In this document: positions 1-9,974 of the stretch, piece by piece
How positions within the stretch are numbered: position 1 is the first letter of the stretch
Layout of the letters: each line of letters begins with the position of its first letter
Source: an uncultured Mucilaginibacter sp.
GTDB taxonomy: Bacteria > Bacteroidota > Bacteroidia > Sphingobacteriales > Sphingobacteriaceae
Reading direction: 5' to 3'
Assembly: GCA_913775265.1 (NCBI GenBank)
Contig: CAJYJH010000015.1
Span: 1-47,653, forward strand
DNA length: 47,653 nucleotides
Position numbers and translations under genes: made by a program
Notes under the pieces: generated by a model
The model's input: the letters and a program-made list of their open reading frames with translations, nothing else
Database searches by the model: none
Told to the model about the DNA's origin: nothing

Positions 1-2310
1 TACAACGGGTTGTCGAGGTTCAATAAACAGTTGCAAACCTTTCAAACTTACTCAGTAGCCGATGGCCTTCCCGAAAAAGAGTTTAATTATAATGCTGCCG
101 CAGTTTTATCAACAGGTGAGCTGGCGTTTGGTAATATAAATGGGCTTACACTTTTTTATCCGGAAATGATTTCACAACGAAGGTCAGATCCTCGTTTAGC
201 ATTCACCGGTTTAACCGTCAATAATTCACCAGCTGGTAATTCAGCGTATGTTACAGCCGCAGTAAACGGGCAGGTAAGCAGTATTAAAGTTCCATACGAT
301 CAGGCTGTATTCAACTTCAATTTTACGGCAATCATTTTTCCTTATGCAGAGCATATAAGTTATCGATACAGATTATTAAATCGCGACCGCAAATGGTATG
401 TTGCCGGTAATGCCCGCAGCGCTTCTTACGCACGTTTGGATCCCGGCGAATATGATTTTCAGGTGAATTGTACTAATAAAGACGGAAAGTGGCTTAATAA
501 TATCATCAGTATTCATATCTCGGTAACTCCGCCCTGGTATCATACATGGTGGGCGTACCTGCTGTATATTTCGGTTATTGCAGCCGCTATGTATATCTAT
601 GTAACATACCGTGTAAGAAAGACACGCCTTATTTACGAGGTAATGATTGCCCGCGAGAGTGAAAAAAAACAAAGGGCTGTTCAAGAAAAAGAACGGGAAA
701 TTCACAATAACCGGATCGATTTTTTTACCAGTATATCACACGAGTTCAGAACACCATTGTCATTAATCATCAATCCTGTCAAAGATATGCTGATGCGTGA
801 GCATCATGCCGATGACCAGGAGCTCAAAACTGTATATCGTAATGCCCGCAGATTGTTGAGTTTAGTAGACCAGCTATTATTATTTCGCAAAACTGACTCG
901 GGGGTGGGCGATATGCGGGTAACACCCCTTAACATTGTTGATCTTTGCACCGATGTGTTTTCGTGCTTTATTCAGCAGTCTAAAGCCAATGGTATAAATT
1001 ATAGGTTGGTTAATGCCGGGGCTGATCTGTTTTTATTCGGTGATCGCGAGAAACTGGAGATTATTTTATTCAATCTCATCTCAAATGCCATAAAGTTTAC
1101 GCCTCCTGGCGGAAGCGTTACCGTTTGTTTAGAGGAAAAACCTAAAGCTATACATATAAGGGTGATCGATAGCGGTTGCGGCATTGCTGATCAGGATAGC
1201 AATCTGATATTTCAAAAATTTTATCAGTCGCGTGAGCAAGGCCGCCCGGCCAAATCGGGTTTTGGTATTGGTTTGTACCTGGCCAGTCAATTTGCGCAAA
1301 AACATTGCGGCAAACTCAGTTACCAAAGTGAGAAAAATAAGGGTACCACTTTTGAACTTTGTTTAAAGAAAGGGAAAGAACATTTTGATCCTGAACTTAT
1401 TTCAGAAGATATGATCACCGAATCACCTATGTTGGATGAAATGCAGGTAGATGATATTGCGCTAAATAGAATTGACCGACCCGGTGAAGAAAAATTTACA
1501 GCATCAAACATATTTTCTGACCAGAAAGTAATCTTGGTAGTAGACGACAACGACGAAATACGAAGCTATATTAAATCAATATTTATAACAGATTATACTA
1601 TACATGAAGCCAATGACGGCGAAACCGGGATGTTGATGGTTAAAGACAAAACGCCTGATTTGATTATTTGCGATGTAATGATGCCAGGCATGAGTGGGAT
1701 TGAGTGGTGCAGCTGGTTAAAAAACGATCCTACCTATAGTTATATCCCGGTTATATTGCTAACTGCCAGCCCGTCTTCAGAAAATAAACTTAAAGGCATA
1801 GACTGCGGGGCAGATGATTATTTAAGTAAACCTTTCGAAAAAGACCTGTTAGTGGCCCGCGTAGCTAATTTGCTGAACATTCGCAATAACCTGCGTAGCT
1901 ATTTTTACAACGAAATTACGCTCAAATCCAATGGGATTGCTATTTCAGAAGAGTATAAAGCATTCCTTCAAAAATGTATAGAAGTTGTAGAAGCACATCT
2001 TACTGATCAGCAATTTAATATCAAAGTAATGGCCCAGGAGGTAGGCATGAGCCATTCCAATTTATATCGTAAAGTTAAGTCGTTATCCGGCTATACGGTA
2101 ACTGCATTCATTAGGCTTATTCGTTTAAGAAAAGCGGCAGAAATGCTAATCAATACCGATTATAATATCAATCAGGTAGCTTTAGAAACAGGTTTCAACA
2201 ATATCAAATATTTTCGTAGTCAATTCTTTAAATTGTTTGGCGTCAACCCGTCCGATTTTATTCGCCGTAACAAGCCGGTGTTTCAGAAAAAGATAAACAT
2301 CAAGCTTTAA
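1..2310 (+). CDS. Hybrid two-component system regulator (HTCS), 5'-truncated by window edge
   Basis: The reading frame is open from the first base, so the N-terminal signal peptide and most of the periplasmic propeller sensor lie outside the window. Counting from the first codon, the order is: last propeller repeats (about 1-65), a Y_Y_Y-type beta-sandwich (about 105-170), one membrane helix (about 183-205), a HisKA domain with phospho-acceptor H247 in SHEFRTP, an HATPase_c domain (N358 in NLISNAIKF, DSGCGI and GFGIGLYLA boxes), a receiver domain (VVDDND, phospho-acceptor D558 in CDVMMPG, K in SKPF) and a C-terminal AraC-type HTH (about 660-765). The family senses an oligosaccharide in the periplasm and activates the neighbouring utilisation locus. 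The downstream GH3-GH2-GH36-GH2 operon is the natural target (inference). All phosphorelay residues look intact. Confidence 0.95.
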   Translation, partial: YNGLSRFNKQLQTFQTYSVADGLPEKEFNYNAAAVLSTGELAFGNINGLTLFYPEMISQRRSDPRLAFTGLTVNNSPAGNSAYVTAAVNGQVSSIKVPYDQAVFNFNFTAIIFPYAEHISYRYRLLNRDRKWYVAGNARSASYARLDPGEYDFQVNCTNKDGKWLNNIISIHISVTPPWYHTWWAYLLYISVIAAAMYIYVTYRVRKTRLIYEVMIARESEKKQRAVQEKEREIHNNRIDFFTSISHEFRTPLSLIINPVKDMLMREHHADDQELKTVYRNARRLLSLVDQLLLFRKTDSGVGDMRVTPLNIVDLCTDVFSCFIQQSKANGINYRLVNAGADLFLFGDREKLEIILFNLISNAIKFTPPGGSVTVCLEEKPKAIHIRVIDSGCGIADQDSNLIFQKFYQSREQGRPAKSGFGIGLYLASQFAQKHCGKLSYQSEKNKGTTFELCLKKGKEHFDPELISEDMITESPMLDEMQVDDIALNRIDRPGEEKFTASNIFSDQKVILVVDDNDEIRSYIKSIFITDYTIHEANDGETGMLMVKDKTPDLIICDVMMPGMSGIEWCSWLKNDPTYSYIPVILLTASPSSENKLKGIDCGADDYLSKPFEKDLLVARVANLLNIRNNLRSYFYNEITLKSNGIAISEEYKAFLQKCIEVVEAHLTDQQFNIKVMAQEVGMSHSNLYRKVKSLSGYTVTAFIRLIRLRKAAEMLINTDYNINQVALETGFNNIKYFRSQFFKLFGVNPSDFIRRNKPVFQKKINIKL

Positions 2311-2846
2311 CACTTCTTCTTCTATTCACGATGGTCTTTAATCAAAAAGTGCCCTGCATGAGTTGCAGCGATGCTTTTGCTTAAAAAGTGCCTCATAATT
2401 GCAGATTTTATATCCCTTTTTTGAGCTCAATAAGGCTCATGTTTGCTTCAACCGATATTAAATCATCAGATTATGTTTAAATCTTTACTCAAATTAATTA
2501 TGGGCTCTGTTTACTATTGCAGCAGTATGCCCGTACCTCCCTGGTACCTATCCTCAGGGGCAGTCACTGCAATGGTCAGCATCGTCATATAATAGGTAGG
2601 TGCTGTACTGTGCAGTATGTATGTAATTGCAGGTGCAAGTCAAAGTATCCGTCCTGTAGCTAACACTTTGAATAGTCCTGTTATCGCTGCGTTAGAAAGT
2701 CTTACAGAGCAACTACTCACCGTACTTGACTAACAGATACATTACGTATTTAGAGTAAAATACTGGGCAATGCGCAGGATGAAACATGATGCTATACCTG
2801 CCCCCGAGAACAACGACCAATTTATGCAAACTTATGGTGCCAGCTA
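2311..2846. other. Intergenic region with no intact gene
   Basis: No convincing gene is present. Short frames (for example 2474-2590, about 38 codons with a signal-peptide-like beginning) are quickly broken by stops. Together with the SusC-like relic at 2847-3122 this looks like decayed coding DNA between the regulator and the GH3 operon. It is also where a promoter controlled by the HTCS would be expected, but I could not identify a good TAnnTTTG box. Confidence 0.5.
2342..2404. repeat. Imperfect direct repeat, possible regulator site
   Basis: Two copies of about 25 bp follow the HTCS stop codon: 2342-2368 and 2381-2404. Both contain AAAAAGTGCC followed by TGCATGAGTTGCAG or TCATAATTGCAG. 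The 39-bp phasing and the place directly after an AraC-type regulator fit a binding site, but the function is inferred only. Confidence 0.35.
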
Positions 2847-3122
2847 ATGAAAATTAATGAACATCAACTTAAAATACCTGCATGGTTAAATACCATTATA
2901 GACAAAGCTTTCTCGCTTACCATCATGATTCCGTTGCTTATTAATGGCAATACTTATGTACAGCACGGTAGGGTAATCGATGATGGTCTTAGCATAATCA
3001 TCAAGCGTATTGACGCGTTTGCCGAATCTGTAACCAATGGGGTAAAAGATAATCCTGGACAAGCCATACAAGGTGCCTCCATCAAAATTAAGAGAAGCAC
3101 GCACGCGGGGGACCTATATTAA
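2847..3122 (+). pseudogene. Relic of a SusC-type TonB receptor N-terminus (STN / CarboxypepD_reg-like junction)
   Basis: A 91-codon frame that is probably not a functional gene. Its last third reads VTNGVKDNPGQAIQGASIKI followed by KRST. This matches the usual start of the carboxypeptidase-regulatory-like domain of SusC proteins (pattern V-T-G-x-V-x-D-x-x-G-Q-x-I-x-G-A-S-I-K-I-K). Just before it, GLSIIIKR resembles the end of an STN domain. The frame stops where the receptor should continue, and no plug or barrel follows. It is most likely the remains of a susC that once stood between the HTCS and the GH3 gene. The resemblance is by eye. A chance open frame is the alternative, and the opposite-strand frame looked less meaningful. 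Confidence 0.45.
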
Positions 3123-3195
3123 TGAAAAACTTATGATAAAGTTTATAAGCTTACTTAAAACCCCGGTTACTAACCATTAACAGCAACTGTTACAC

Positions 3196-5421
3196 ATGTT
3201 TAAAATCAAACTTGGCATACTTACAACGCTGGTAGGCGTTTGCAGTTTTAATACGCAGGCGCAACGTAAAACCATCAGCCAGCGGGTTGACTCTGTACTT
3301 AAACTGATGTCGCTTGATGAAAAGGTCGGGCAGTTAAATCAGTATTCAGGCCGTAATCTCACCGGTCCTTTAACTGAGCAGAACAGGAATGTTCAAAAGG
3401 ATATTAAAGATGGGCTGGTAGGCTCGATGCTCAATGTGCATGGAGTGAAGGATACCCGCCAAATACAAGAAATCGCAATGCAGTCAAGGCTTAAAATCCC
3501 CCTGTTGTTCTCGATGGATGTGGTGCACGGCTACCGTACTATTTTCCCCGTGCCACTTGGTGAAGCGGCGTCTTGGGATTTGGATATCATGAGGCAAACA
3601 GCACATGCAGCAGCAGCCGAAGCTGCTGCTGCAGGCCTGCACTGGACGTTTGCACCTATGGTAGACATTGCCCGCGACCCCCGTTGGGGCAGAGTGATGG
3701 AGGGTGCAGGTGAGGACACCTATCTGGGCAGCAAAATTGCCAAGGCCCGGGTGTTAGGTTTTCAGGGAGCAAAATTAGGTGCTACTGATGCTGTCATGGC
3801 TTGTGCCAAGCATTTTGCAGCCTACGGTGCCGTACTCGCCGCACGTGATTATGCTGAAGTTGAAATGAGCGAGCATGAACTTTGGGAAACTTATTTGCCG
3901 CCGTTCAAAGCTGCTCAAGACGCCGGTGCTGCCACCTTTATGAGTGCTTTTAATACCCTGAACGGTGTACCCGCGGCAGCAAGTAATTATTTGCAACGCG
4001 ATATATTAAAAGGTAAGTGGCAGTACAACGGTTTTGTAGTGAGTGATTGGGGCTCGATAGATCAGATGATTAAATGGGGATATGTAGCCAATAAAAAGGA
4101 CGCGGCTTTAAAGGCTATACTATCAGGCTGCGACATGGACATGATGAGCCGCAGTTATTTAGAGCATTTAAAAACTTTGTTGGCCGAAAAAAAGGTTAGC
4201 ATAAAATTACTGGATGATGCCGTGAAGCGTATCCTGACCAAAAAGTTTGAAATGGGTTTGTTTGATGATCCGTATCGCTTTTGCAACGAGGATCGTGAAA
4301 GGAGTACCCTTCGGAATGCTGAATTCTTAAAACTAGCTAGGGAGGCGGCACAAAAATCGATAGTGCTCTTGAAGAATCAAGATCATTTGCTACCCCTGCA
4401 AACCGGCATCAGGCAAACCATTGCCGTAATAGGCCCGCTGGCTAACAGCAAAAGGGATATGCTGGGCAATTGGACCGGCGCCGGCGACGCGGATAACGTG
4501 GTAACGCTGGCGGCCGGCTTGAAGCAAAAGTTTGTGCAAAGTAAGCAACTGATCATTGTAAACGGAACTGATGTTAAAGGCAGTGATACATCGGGTATAC
4601 AGGCTGCAGTTGATGCCGCGCGTAAAGCAGATATTGTGATTATGGCACTTGGCGAAGGAGGAGAAATGAGCGGAGAATCAAAATCAAGGACAGATTTGAG
4701 TTTGCCTGGTCGCCAGCAACAGCTTTTCAACGCCGTTCAGGCGGTAGGAAAACCGGTTATAGCTGTGATAATGGCTGGCCGACCTTTGATTTTTGGCGGT
4801 ATTGCCAATAAAGCGCATGCTGTTATTTATGGCTGGTTTCTGGGTGATCAAACAGGCAATGCACTGGCCGATGTGTTAGCCGGTGATTATAACCCGTCGG
4901 GTAAATTACCGGTAACTTTTCCGCGGTCGGTTGGTCAGATTCCAATCAGCTATCAAATGTACAAAACAGGGCATCCATGGGTAGCTGCGGCATCTGGTTA
5001 TCAAACGGGCTATATAGATATGCCTAACACGCCTCAATATGCCTTTGGTTACGGATTAAGTTATACAAGCTTCAAGTATTCGGATTTAAAACTCGATAAA
5101 CAAGTCATCACAGGCAATGGCTCCATCACGGCTAGTTTTACTTTAACCAATACCGGTAATTGCAACGGTGAGGAAGTCGTACAACTATATATCAATGATC
5201 CTATCGCCAGTGTTGTGCAACCCATTAAAAAGCTTAAAGATTTTCAAAAAGTAGCACTCAAGTCGGGCGAGTCCAGGTTAATCAGCTTTATGATCGATAA
5301 AGACAAACTGGCGTTTTACAATCAGCAGTTACAATGGGCGGCCGAACCCGGCAAGTTTAAACTGCTGCTCGGAAGTGCATCAGACGACATCAGACTACAG
5401 TCTGAGTTTGAATTGAAGTAA
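3196..5421 (+). CDS. GH3 beta-glucosidase (BglX-like), exported
   Basis: A 741-residue exo-acting beta-glycosidase, probably beta-glucosidase, working in the periplasm. Residues 1-23 form a signal peptide ending in QAQ. The GH3 N-terminal barrel carries K205-H206 in AKHFAAYG and the likely nucleophile D284 in VVSDWGS. The alpha/beta C-terminal domain carries the likely acid/base E494 in MSGESKSRTD. A fibronectin-III-like domain ends the protein (about 630-740). Length and domain order are those of BglX. It is the first gene of a tight operon with GH2 at 5450 (28-bp gap), GH36 and a second GH2. The ATG at 3196 gives the signal peptide directly. Exact sugar and linkage cannot be read from the sequence; GH3 also contains xylosidases and others. 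Confidence 0.93.
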   Translation: MFKIKLGILTTLVGVCSFNTQAQRKTISQRVDSVLKLMSLDEKVGQLNQYSGRNLTGPLTEQNRNVQKDIKDGLVGSMLNVHGVKDTRQIQEIAMQSRLKIPLLFSMDVVHGYRTIFPVPLGEAASWDLDIMRQTAHAAAAEAAAAGLHWTFAPMVDIARDPRWGRVMEGAGEDTYLGSKIAKARVLGFQGAKLGATDAVMACAKHFAAYGAVLAARDYAEVEMSEHELWETYLPPFKAAQDAGAATFMSAFNTLNGVPAAASNYLQRDILKGKWQYNGFVVSDWGSIDQMIKWGYVANKKDAALKAILSGCDMDMMSRSYLEHLKTLLAEKKVSIKLLDDAVKRILTKKFEMGLFDDPYRFCNEDRERSTLRNAEFLKLAREAAQKSIVLLKNQDHLLPLQTGIRQTIAVIGPLANSKRDMLGNWTGAGDADNVVTLAAGLKQKFVQSKQLIIVNGTDVKGSDTSGIQAAVDAARKADIVIMALGEGGEMSGESKSRTDLSLPGRQQQLFNAVQAVGKPVIAVIMAGRPLIFGGIANKAHAVIYGWFLGDQTGNALADVLAGDYNPSGKLPVTFPRSVGQIPISYQMYKTGHPWVAAASGYQTGYIDMPNTPQYAFGYGLSYTSFKYSDLKLDKQVITGNGSITASFTLTNTGNCNGEEVVQLYINDPIASVVQPIKKLKDFQKVALKSGESRLISFMIDKDKLAFYNQQLQWAAEPGKFKLLLGSASDDIRLQSEFELK

Positions 5422-5449
5422 ATGCTATACGCCAAATTATCAATTAAAA

Positions 5450-7810
5450 ATGAGATTAAAATATTATAAAAGCATGTTCGGGCTGGTCTTAGTACTGGTC
5501 AATCTATCTCTTACAGCAAAAGCCAAGCAAATGCCGGCAGCTGATAGCCTGATTAACTTCGGCTGGAAATTCTTTATAGGGGATGATTTAAAGGCTGCGC
5601 AAAGCAAATTTAATGACAAAAGCTGGCAAAATGTTAGCCTTCCGCATGATGGCAGTATTGCCGGCGGCTTTGACAGTGTGAGCGGATCCAGGCAAAACGG
5701 TTTCAGGCCAAGGCATATTGGATGGTACCGTAAAAGTATCTTAGTGCCCAAAAGCGCAGTAAATAAAAAGGTATCTGTGTATTTTGAAGGGATTTACCGT
5801 GCAGCAGAAGTGTGGATAAACGGAATTTATTTGGGAAAGCATCTTAATGGTTATACCAGTTTTGAATATGATATTACACGCTATATAAAGCCTGGCCAGC
5901 AGGCGCAGCTGGCTGTAAGGTATGATAATACCTATAAGCAAAGCTCGCGCTGGTATACTGGTGAGGGCGCATACCGAAATGTATGGCTAAGCATAAAATC
6001 ACCACTACACATCGTTCGAAACGGCACTTATATTTTTACGCAGGCTATTGCTGAAAAAAAAGCAAAAGTCGCTATTCAGACTGAAGTTATCAATCAATCT
6101 GATACTGCAGCTTTGGCTACTTTAACAACCGTAATAATATCTCATGCCGGAGTACAAGTAGCTAAAGTGGTAAGCGTTGTGCCTTTAAGGGCTCATGAGT
6201 CATATTTATATAAGCAGTATACGGATGTTAACGACCCAGTTATTTGGGATATTGATAAACCTCAACTTTACAAAGTTGAAACTAAAGTAAGCTCCAAATC
6301 AAAAATAGAAGATGCCCATATTACCCGGTTCGGTATCCGTGCCATAGACTTTAATCCCAAACAGGGTTTTTTGCTCAATGGGCGTAAAGTTTTTTTAAAT
6401 GGCGTGAACATTCATCACGATTTAGGGCCATTAGGTGCAGCCGCCTTCGAAAAAGGATATATACGCAGGTTAAAAGGTTTAAAAAAGATGGGTGTGAATG
6501 CCATAAGGCTTGCTCATAACCCGTTTTCGCAAGCGGTACTGGATATGTGTGATGATCTTGGAATTTTGGTTTTTGATGAAAGCTTCGATAAATGGAGCAG
6601 TGAATACTATGGACCAGGCGAAGCGTTTGCCAATCACTGGCAACCTGATCTGGAATGGTTTATCCGGCGTGATCGTAACCATCCCAGTGTATTTATATGG
6701 AGCGTAGGAAATGAGGTTGCCGTAAAGCAGGAATACAAGGATACCTCTTTTGTTGAGCAGATGAAAAAGATGGCCGATGTAGTGCACAGGCTGGATCCAA
6801 CCCGAAAAGTGACCAGCGGTCTTTATCCGTCGCGCGATGAAGACGCACCGGCTCCTATGGCTTTCTATATGGACGTTGTTAGCGATAATTATATGGCCCG
6901 TTTCTACAAAAGAGACCATCCAAAGTTTCCGCAGCTCATTTTCTTGGAAAGTGAAATGACCACGGATAACGGCGGAGAAAGCTATTTTGGATATGATCAC
7001 AGCTATGCCTGCGGTCAGTTTTACTGGGGAGGTACGGATTATATAGGCGAGTCGTTTAAATGGCCCTCGAAAGGCTGGAACGGCATAATTGACTGGTGTG
7101 ATTACTGGAAACCTATTACCTACTATATCAAAAGCTTATATTTACCCGAGCCTATGGTTAAAATAGCGGTGCTGGATGCCGCGCGGAACGAAGCAAGGGT
7201 TTGGAATGATGTATACATGAATACCTTAAAAATGACTGATGGCTGGAATTGGCCCAAAGGTCAAAAACTGGCGTTATTTACTTTTACAACCGGAGATGAA
7301 GTAGAATTATTTATCAACGGCAAATCTGCAGGAGTTAAAAAGCTGGCCGACTTTTCGAAGCATAAAATAAGTTGGGAGGTTGACTATGAGCCAGGTAATA
7401 TCAGGGCTGTTGCCAGAAAGAACGGGGCGCAGATAGCCGTCGACGAGATAAAAACAGCCGGAGAGGCACAGCAAATTATTTTAAAAGCGGATTCCGCCCG
7501 TATATTGGCCAGTGGCTTCGACCTGGCTTACATTGATGTCACAGTAGTCGATAAAAATGGTGTTTTAGTTCCTGATGCCAGTCATGATATAGTATTTCAA
7601 GTATCAGGAGCCGGCCGTCTGCAGGGAGTAGCTAACGGTAATCGTAATGCTGACGAGTTGTTCGTTGCTGATCACCGGCAGGTTTATGAAGGTAAATGTC
7701 TGCTTGTCATCAGGGGCAACCCTACGGCTGGTCTAATTAAAATTAAAGCTACCAGCAAAGGCCTTAAATCCGCAACACTTCAAATTGAAAATGTATCTAA
7801 CCAATTATAA
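5450..7810 (+). CDS. GH2 beta-galactosidase-like glycosidase, exported
   Basis: A 786-residue GH2 enzyme with an N-terminal signal peptide (about 1-25, ending LTAKA). The order is a sugar-binding jelly roll (NFGWKFFIGDD onward), an immunoglobulin-like domain, a TIM barrel (NGVNIHHDLGPLG; MGVNAIRLAHNPFS) and C-terminal beta domains of the DUF4982/Big type. The acid/base is E422 in WSVGNEV and the nucleophile is likely E500 in IFLESEM. Beta-galactosidase is the commonest activity for this architecture, but other beta-glycosidase activities occur. The stop overlaps the next start by one base (TAATG), so translation is likely coupled to the GH36 gene. Confidence 0.9.
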   Translation: MRLKYYKSMFGLVLVLVNLSLTAKAKQMPAADSLINFGWKFFIGDDLKAAQSKFNDKSWQNVSLPHDGSIAGGFDSVSGSRQNGFRPRHIGWYRKSILVPKSAVNKKVSVYFEGIYRAAEVWINGIYLGKHLNGYTSFEYDITRYIKPGQQAQLAVRYDNTYKQSSRWYTGEGAYRNVWLSIKSPLHIVRNGTYIFTQAIAEKKAKVAIQTEVINQSDTAALATLTTVIISHAGVQVAKVVSVVPLRAHESYLYKQYTDVNDPVIWDIDKPQLYKVETKVSSKSKIEDAHITRFGIRAIDFNPKQGFLLNGRKVFLNGVNIHHDLGPLGAAAFEKGYIRRLKGLKKMGVNAIRLAHNPFSQAVLDMCDDLGILVFDESFDKWSSEYYGPGEAFANHWQPDLEWFIRRDRNHPSVFIWSVGNEVAVKQEYKDTSFVEQMKKMADVVHRLDPTRKVTSGLYPSRDEDAPAPMAFYMDVVSDNYMARFYKRDHPKFPQLIFLESEMTTDNGGESYFGYDHSYACGQFYWGGTDYIGESFKWPSKGWNGIIDWCDYWKPITYYIKSLYLPEPMVKIAVLDAARNEARVWNDVYMNTLKMTDGWNWPKGQKLALFTFTTGDEVELFINGKSAGVKKLADFSKHKISWEVDYEPGNIRAVARKNGAQIAVDEIKTAGEAQQIILKADSARILASGFDLAYIDVTVVDKNGVLVPDASHDIVFQVSGAGRLQGVANGNRNADELFVADHRQVYEGKCLLVIRGNPTAGLIKIKATSKGLKSATLQIENVSNQL

Positions 7811-9972
7811 TGTTTTATCAAAAATTTATACTCGTATTAATAGCTGGCTTTCTAAGTTTATCGCTGGGCGCACAAAGCCGCGAGCCTATTGTAATACAAA
7901 CCCAGCATACCTCACTGGTGCTAAAAGCCGGTAAAAACGGCCGCCTTTACCAGTCTTATCTCGGCGAACGGCTTATCGATAACGCGGATAATGGTAAACT
8001 GCCGCAAGGGCAGGAGGCCTACATAACCGGCGGAATGGAAGATCAGTTCCAGCCGGCTATCCGGATAACTCACACAGACGGCAATCCTTCTTTAGAATTG
8101 ATTTATGACGGGATACAAGTATTGAAACCGGCGCCGGATATCTCTGAAACGGTAATCAGCCTTAAAGACCCGAAATATAATATTTTAGTTAAGCTGCATT
8201 ATCAGGCATTTATACATGACGATGTAATCAAAGCCTGGACTGAAATTGAAAATCATGAAAAGGGAGAGGTGGTGTTGCAGGACTATGCCTCGTCTATGCT
8301 GAACTTTAATGCTGATGAATACTGGCTTACCCAGTTTCACGGCGATTGGGCTGCCGAGATGAAAATGCAGGTATCCAAGCTTACAAGCGGCATTAAAGAA
8401 ATTGATAGTAAACTGGGAACGCGGGCGGCCATGTATCAAAGCCCTTTGTTTTTATTATCGCTTAACAAAAATGCCGACGAAACTACAGGCGAAGTGATTG
8501 CCGGAACTCTTGCCTGGACAGGAAATTTTCGTTTCCATTTCGAGTTAGATAACAATAATGCCTTGCGGGTTATATCGGGCATCAATCCATACGCCTCAGC
8601 ATATAAACTGGCATCGGGTAAAACGTTTACTACTCCCGCATTTATATTTACGTACTCGGCTCATGGCCGTGGGCAAGCCAGCCGTAATTTACATAAGTGG
8701 GCAAGGACTAATGCCGTATTGGATGGTAACGGCGCGCGCCTAGTATTACTCAACAACTGGGAAACAACCAATATGCATTTTGATGAACAAAAACTGGTTA
8801 GCATGTTTAGCGATGTTAATAAAATCGGCGCTGATTTGTTTTTACTTGATGACGGTTGGTTTGGCAACAAATATCCGCGCAGTAGTGATAACGCCGGTTT
8901 AGGAGACTGGCAACCTACGCAAAACAAACTTCCGCATGGCATTGGCTTTTTGATTAAACAAGCTGAGAAGCAGGGTACAAAGTTTGGTATTTGGATGGAA
9001 CCCGAAATGGTTAACCCCAAAAGCGAGTTATATGAGAAGCATCCCGACTGGATTTTGAAATTGCCTAACCGCGCCGAAAACTTATACCGCAATCAGTTGG
9101 TGCTTGATCTTACTAACCCTAAAGTAAATGCTTTTGTATTCAGCACCATGAATAAGCTGATCAGCGATAATCCTGGCCTTGCATTTATTAAATGGGATTG
9201 TAACCGGTTAATGAGCAATACTTGGTCGCCTTACCTAAGAGACAAGCAGTCTAATTTGTATGTAGATTATGTGCTTAGTCTGTACGATATTTTTAAAAGG
9301 TTACGGCGAAAGCATCCGAATTTGCCTATGATGCTTTGTTCGGGTGGTGGTGCGCGTATTGATTATGAGGCACTCAAATATTTTACTGAGTTTTGGCCCA
9401 GTGATGACACCGACCCTCTGGAGCGTGTGTACATGCAATGGGGGTATAGTTTATTTTACCCTTCTGTTGCCGTGGCCAGTCATGTTACTTCATGGGGCAA
9501 ACAATCACTTAAATTTCGCACAGATATAGCCATGATGGGTAAGCTGGGTTATGATATTGATGTAAGTAAGATGACTGCAAACGAAATTACTTTTAGCAAA
9601 CAGGCTGTAGATAATTACAAGCGGTTAAGTGCCGTGATCTGGCGAGGCGATTTGTACAGGCTGGCCTCGCCGTATGAAGAGAATCGCGCGGTTCTGATGT
9701 ACGTTGACAGCTTAAAGTCAAAAGCGGTATTGTTTAACTATAACCTCAATGTGAGAGAACGGGAACTGATGAACAGAATTAAATTGCAAGGTCTTGACCC
9801 GCAAAAACATTACGTAGTTAAAGAAATAAATTTAATGCCTGGTGCACAGCCGATTTTGCCTGGCAATGGCGGTACTTACAGCGGTGATATACTGATGAAA
9901 CTTGGGCTTGACTTAAACGGCTGGCATTTAAAATCACTGACCAGTTCGGTAATTGAAATAACAGCGATTTAG
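7810..9972 (+). CDS. GH36 alpha-galactosidase, exported
   Basis: A 720-residue retaining alpha-galactosidase of clan GH-D. Residues 1-21 form a signal peptide ending LGAQ. A beta-sandwich N-domain precedes the barrel, which shows LLDDGWFG, GIWMEPEMVNP, the nucleophile D463 in FIKWDCNR, SGGGARIDYE, and the likely acid/base D532 in WPSDDTDPLER. A short C-terminal beta domain follows. Length is typical of GH36. It should release terminal alpha-galactose from side chains taken into the periplasm. The start overlaps the preceding stop by one base. Alpha-N-acetylgalactosaminidase activity is a less likely alternative. Confidence 0.94.
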   Translation: MFYQKFILVLIAGFLSLSLGAQSREPIVIQTQHTSLVLKAGKNGRLYQSYLGERLIDNADNGKLPQGQEAYITGGMEDQFQPAIRITHTDGNPSLELIYDGIQVLKPAPDISETVISLKDPKYNILVKLHYQAFIHDDVIKAWTEIENHEKGEVVLQDYASSMLNFNADEYWLTQFHGDWAAEMKMQVSKLTSGIKEIDSKLGTRAAMYQSPLFLLSLNKNADETTGEVIAGTLAWTGNFRFHFELDNNNALRVISGINPYASAYKLASGKTFTTPAFIFTYSAHGRGQASRNLHKWARTNAVLDGNGARLVLLNNWETTNMHFDEQKLVSMFSDVNKIGADLFLLDDGWFGNKYPRSSDNAGLGDWQPTQNKLPHGIGFLIKQAEKQGTKFGIWMEPEMVNPKSELYEKHPDWILKLPNRAENLYRNQLVLDLTNPKVNAFVFSTMNKLISDNPGLAFIKWDCNRLMSNTWSPYLRDKQSNLYVDYVLSLYDIFKRLRRKHPNLPMMLCSGGGARIDYEALKYFTEFWPSDDTDPLERVYMQWGYSLFYPSVAVASHVTSWGKQSLKFRTDIAMMGKLGYDIDVSKMTANEITFSKQAVDNYKRLSAVIWRGDLYRLASPYEENRAVLMYVDSLKSKAVLFNYNLNVRERELMNRIKLQGLDPQKHYVVKEINLMPGAQPILPGNGGTYSGDILMKLGLDLNGWHLKSLTSSVIEITAI

Positions 9973-9974
9973 TA

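Noticed and set aside
2886..3104. Minus-strand 72-codon frame opposite the SusC relic
   Set aside because: The plus-strand frame has a recognisable domain start; the minus-strand one does not.
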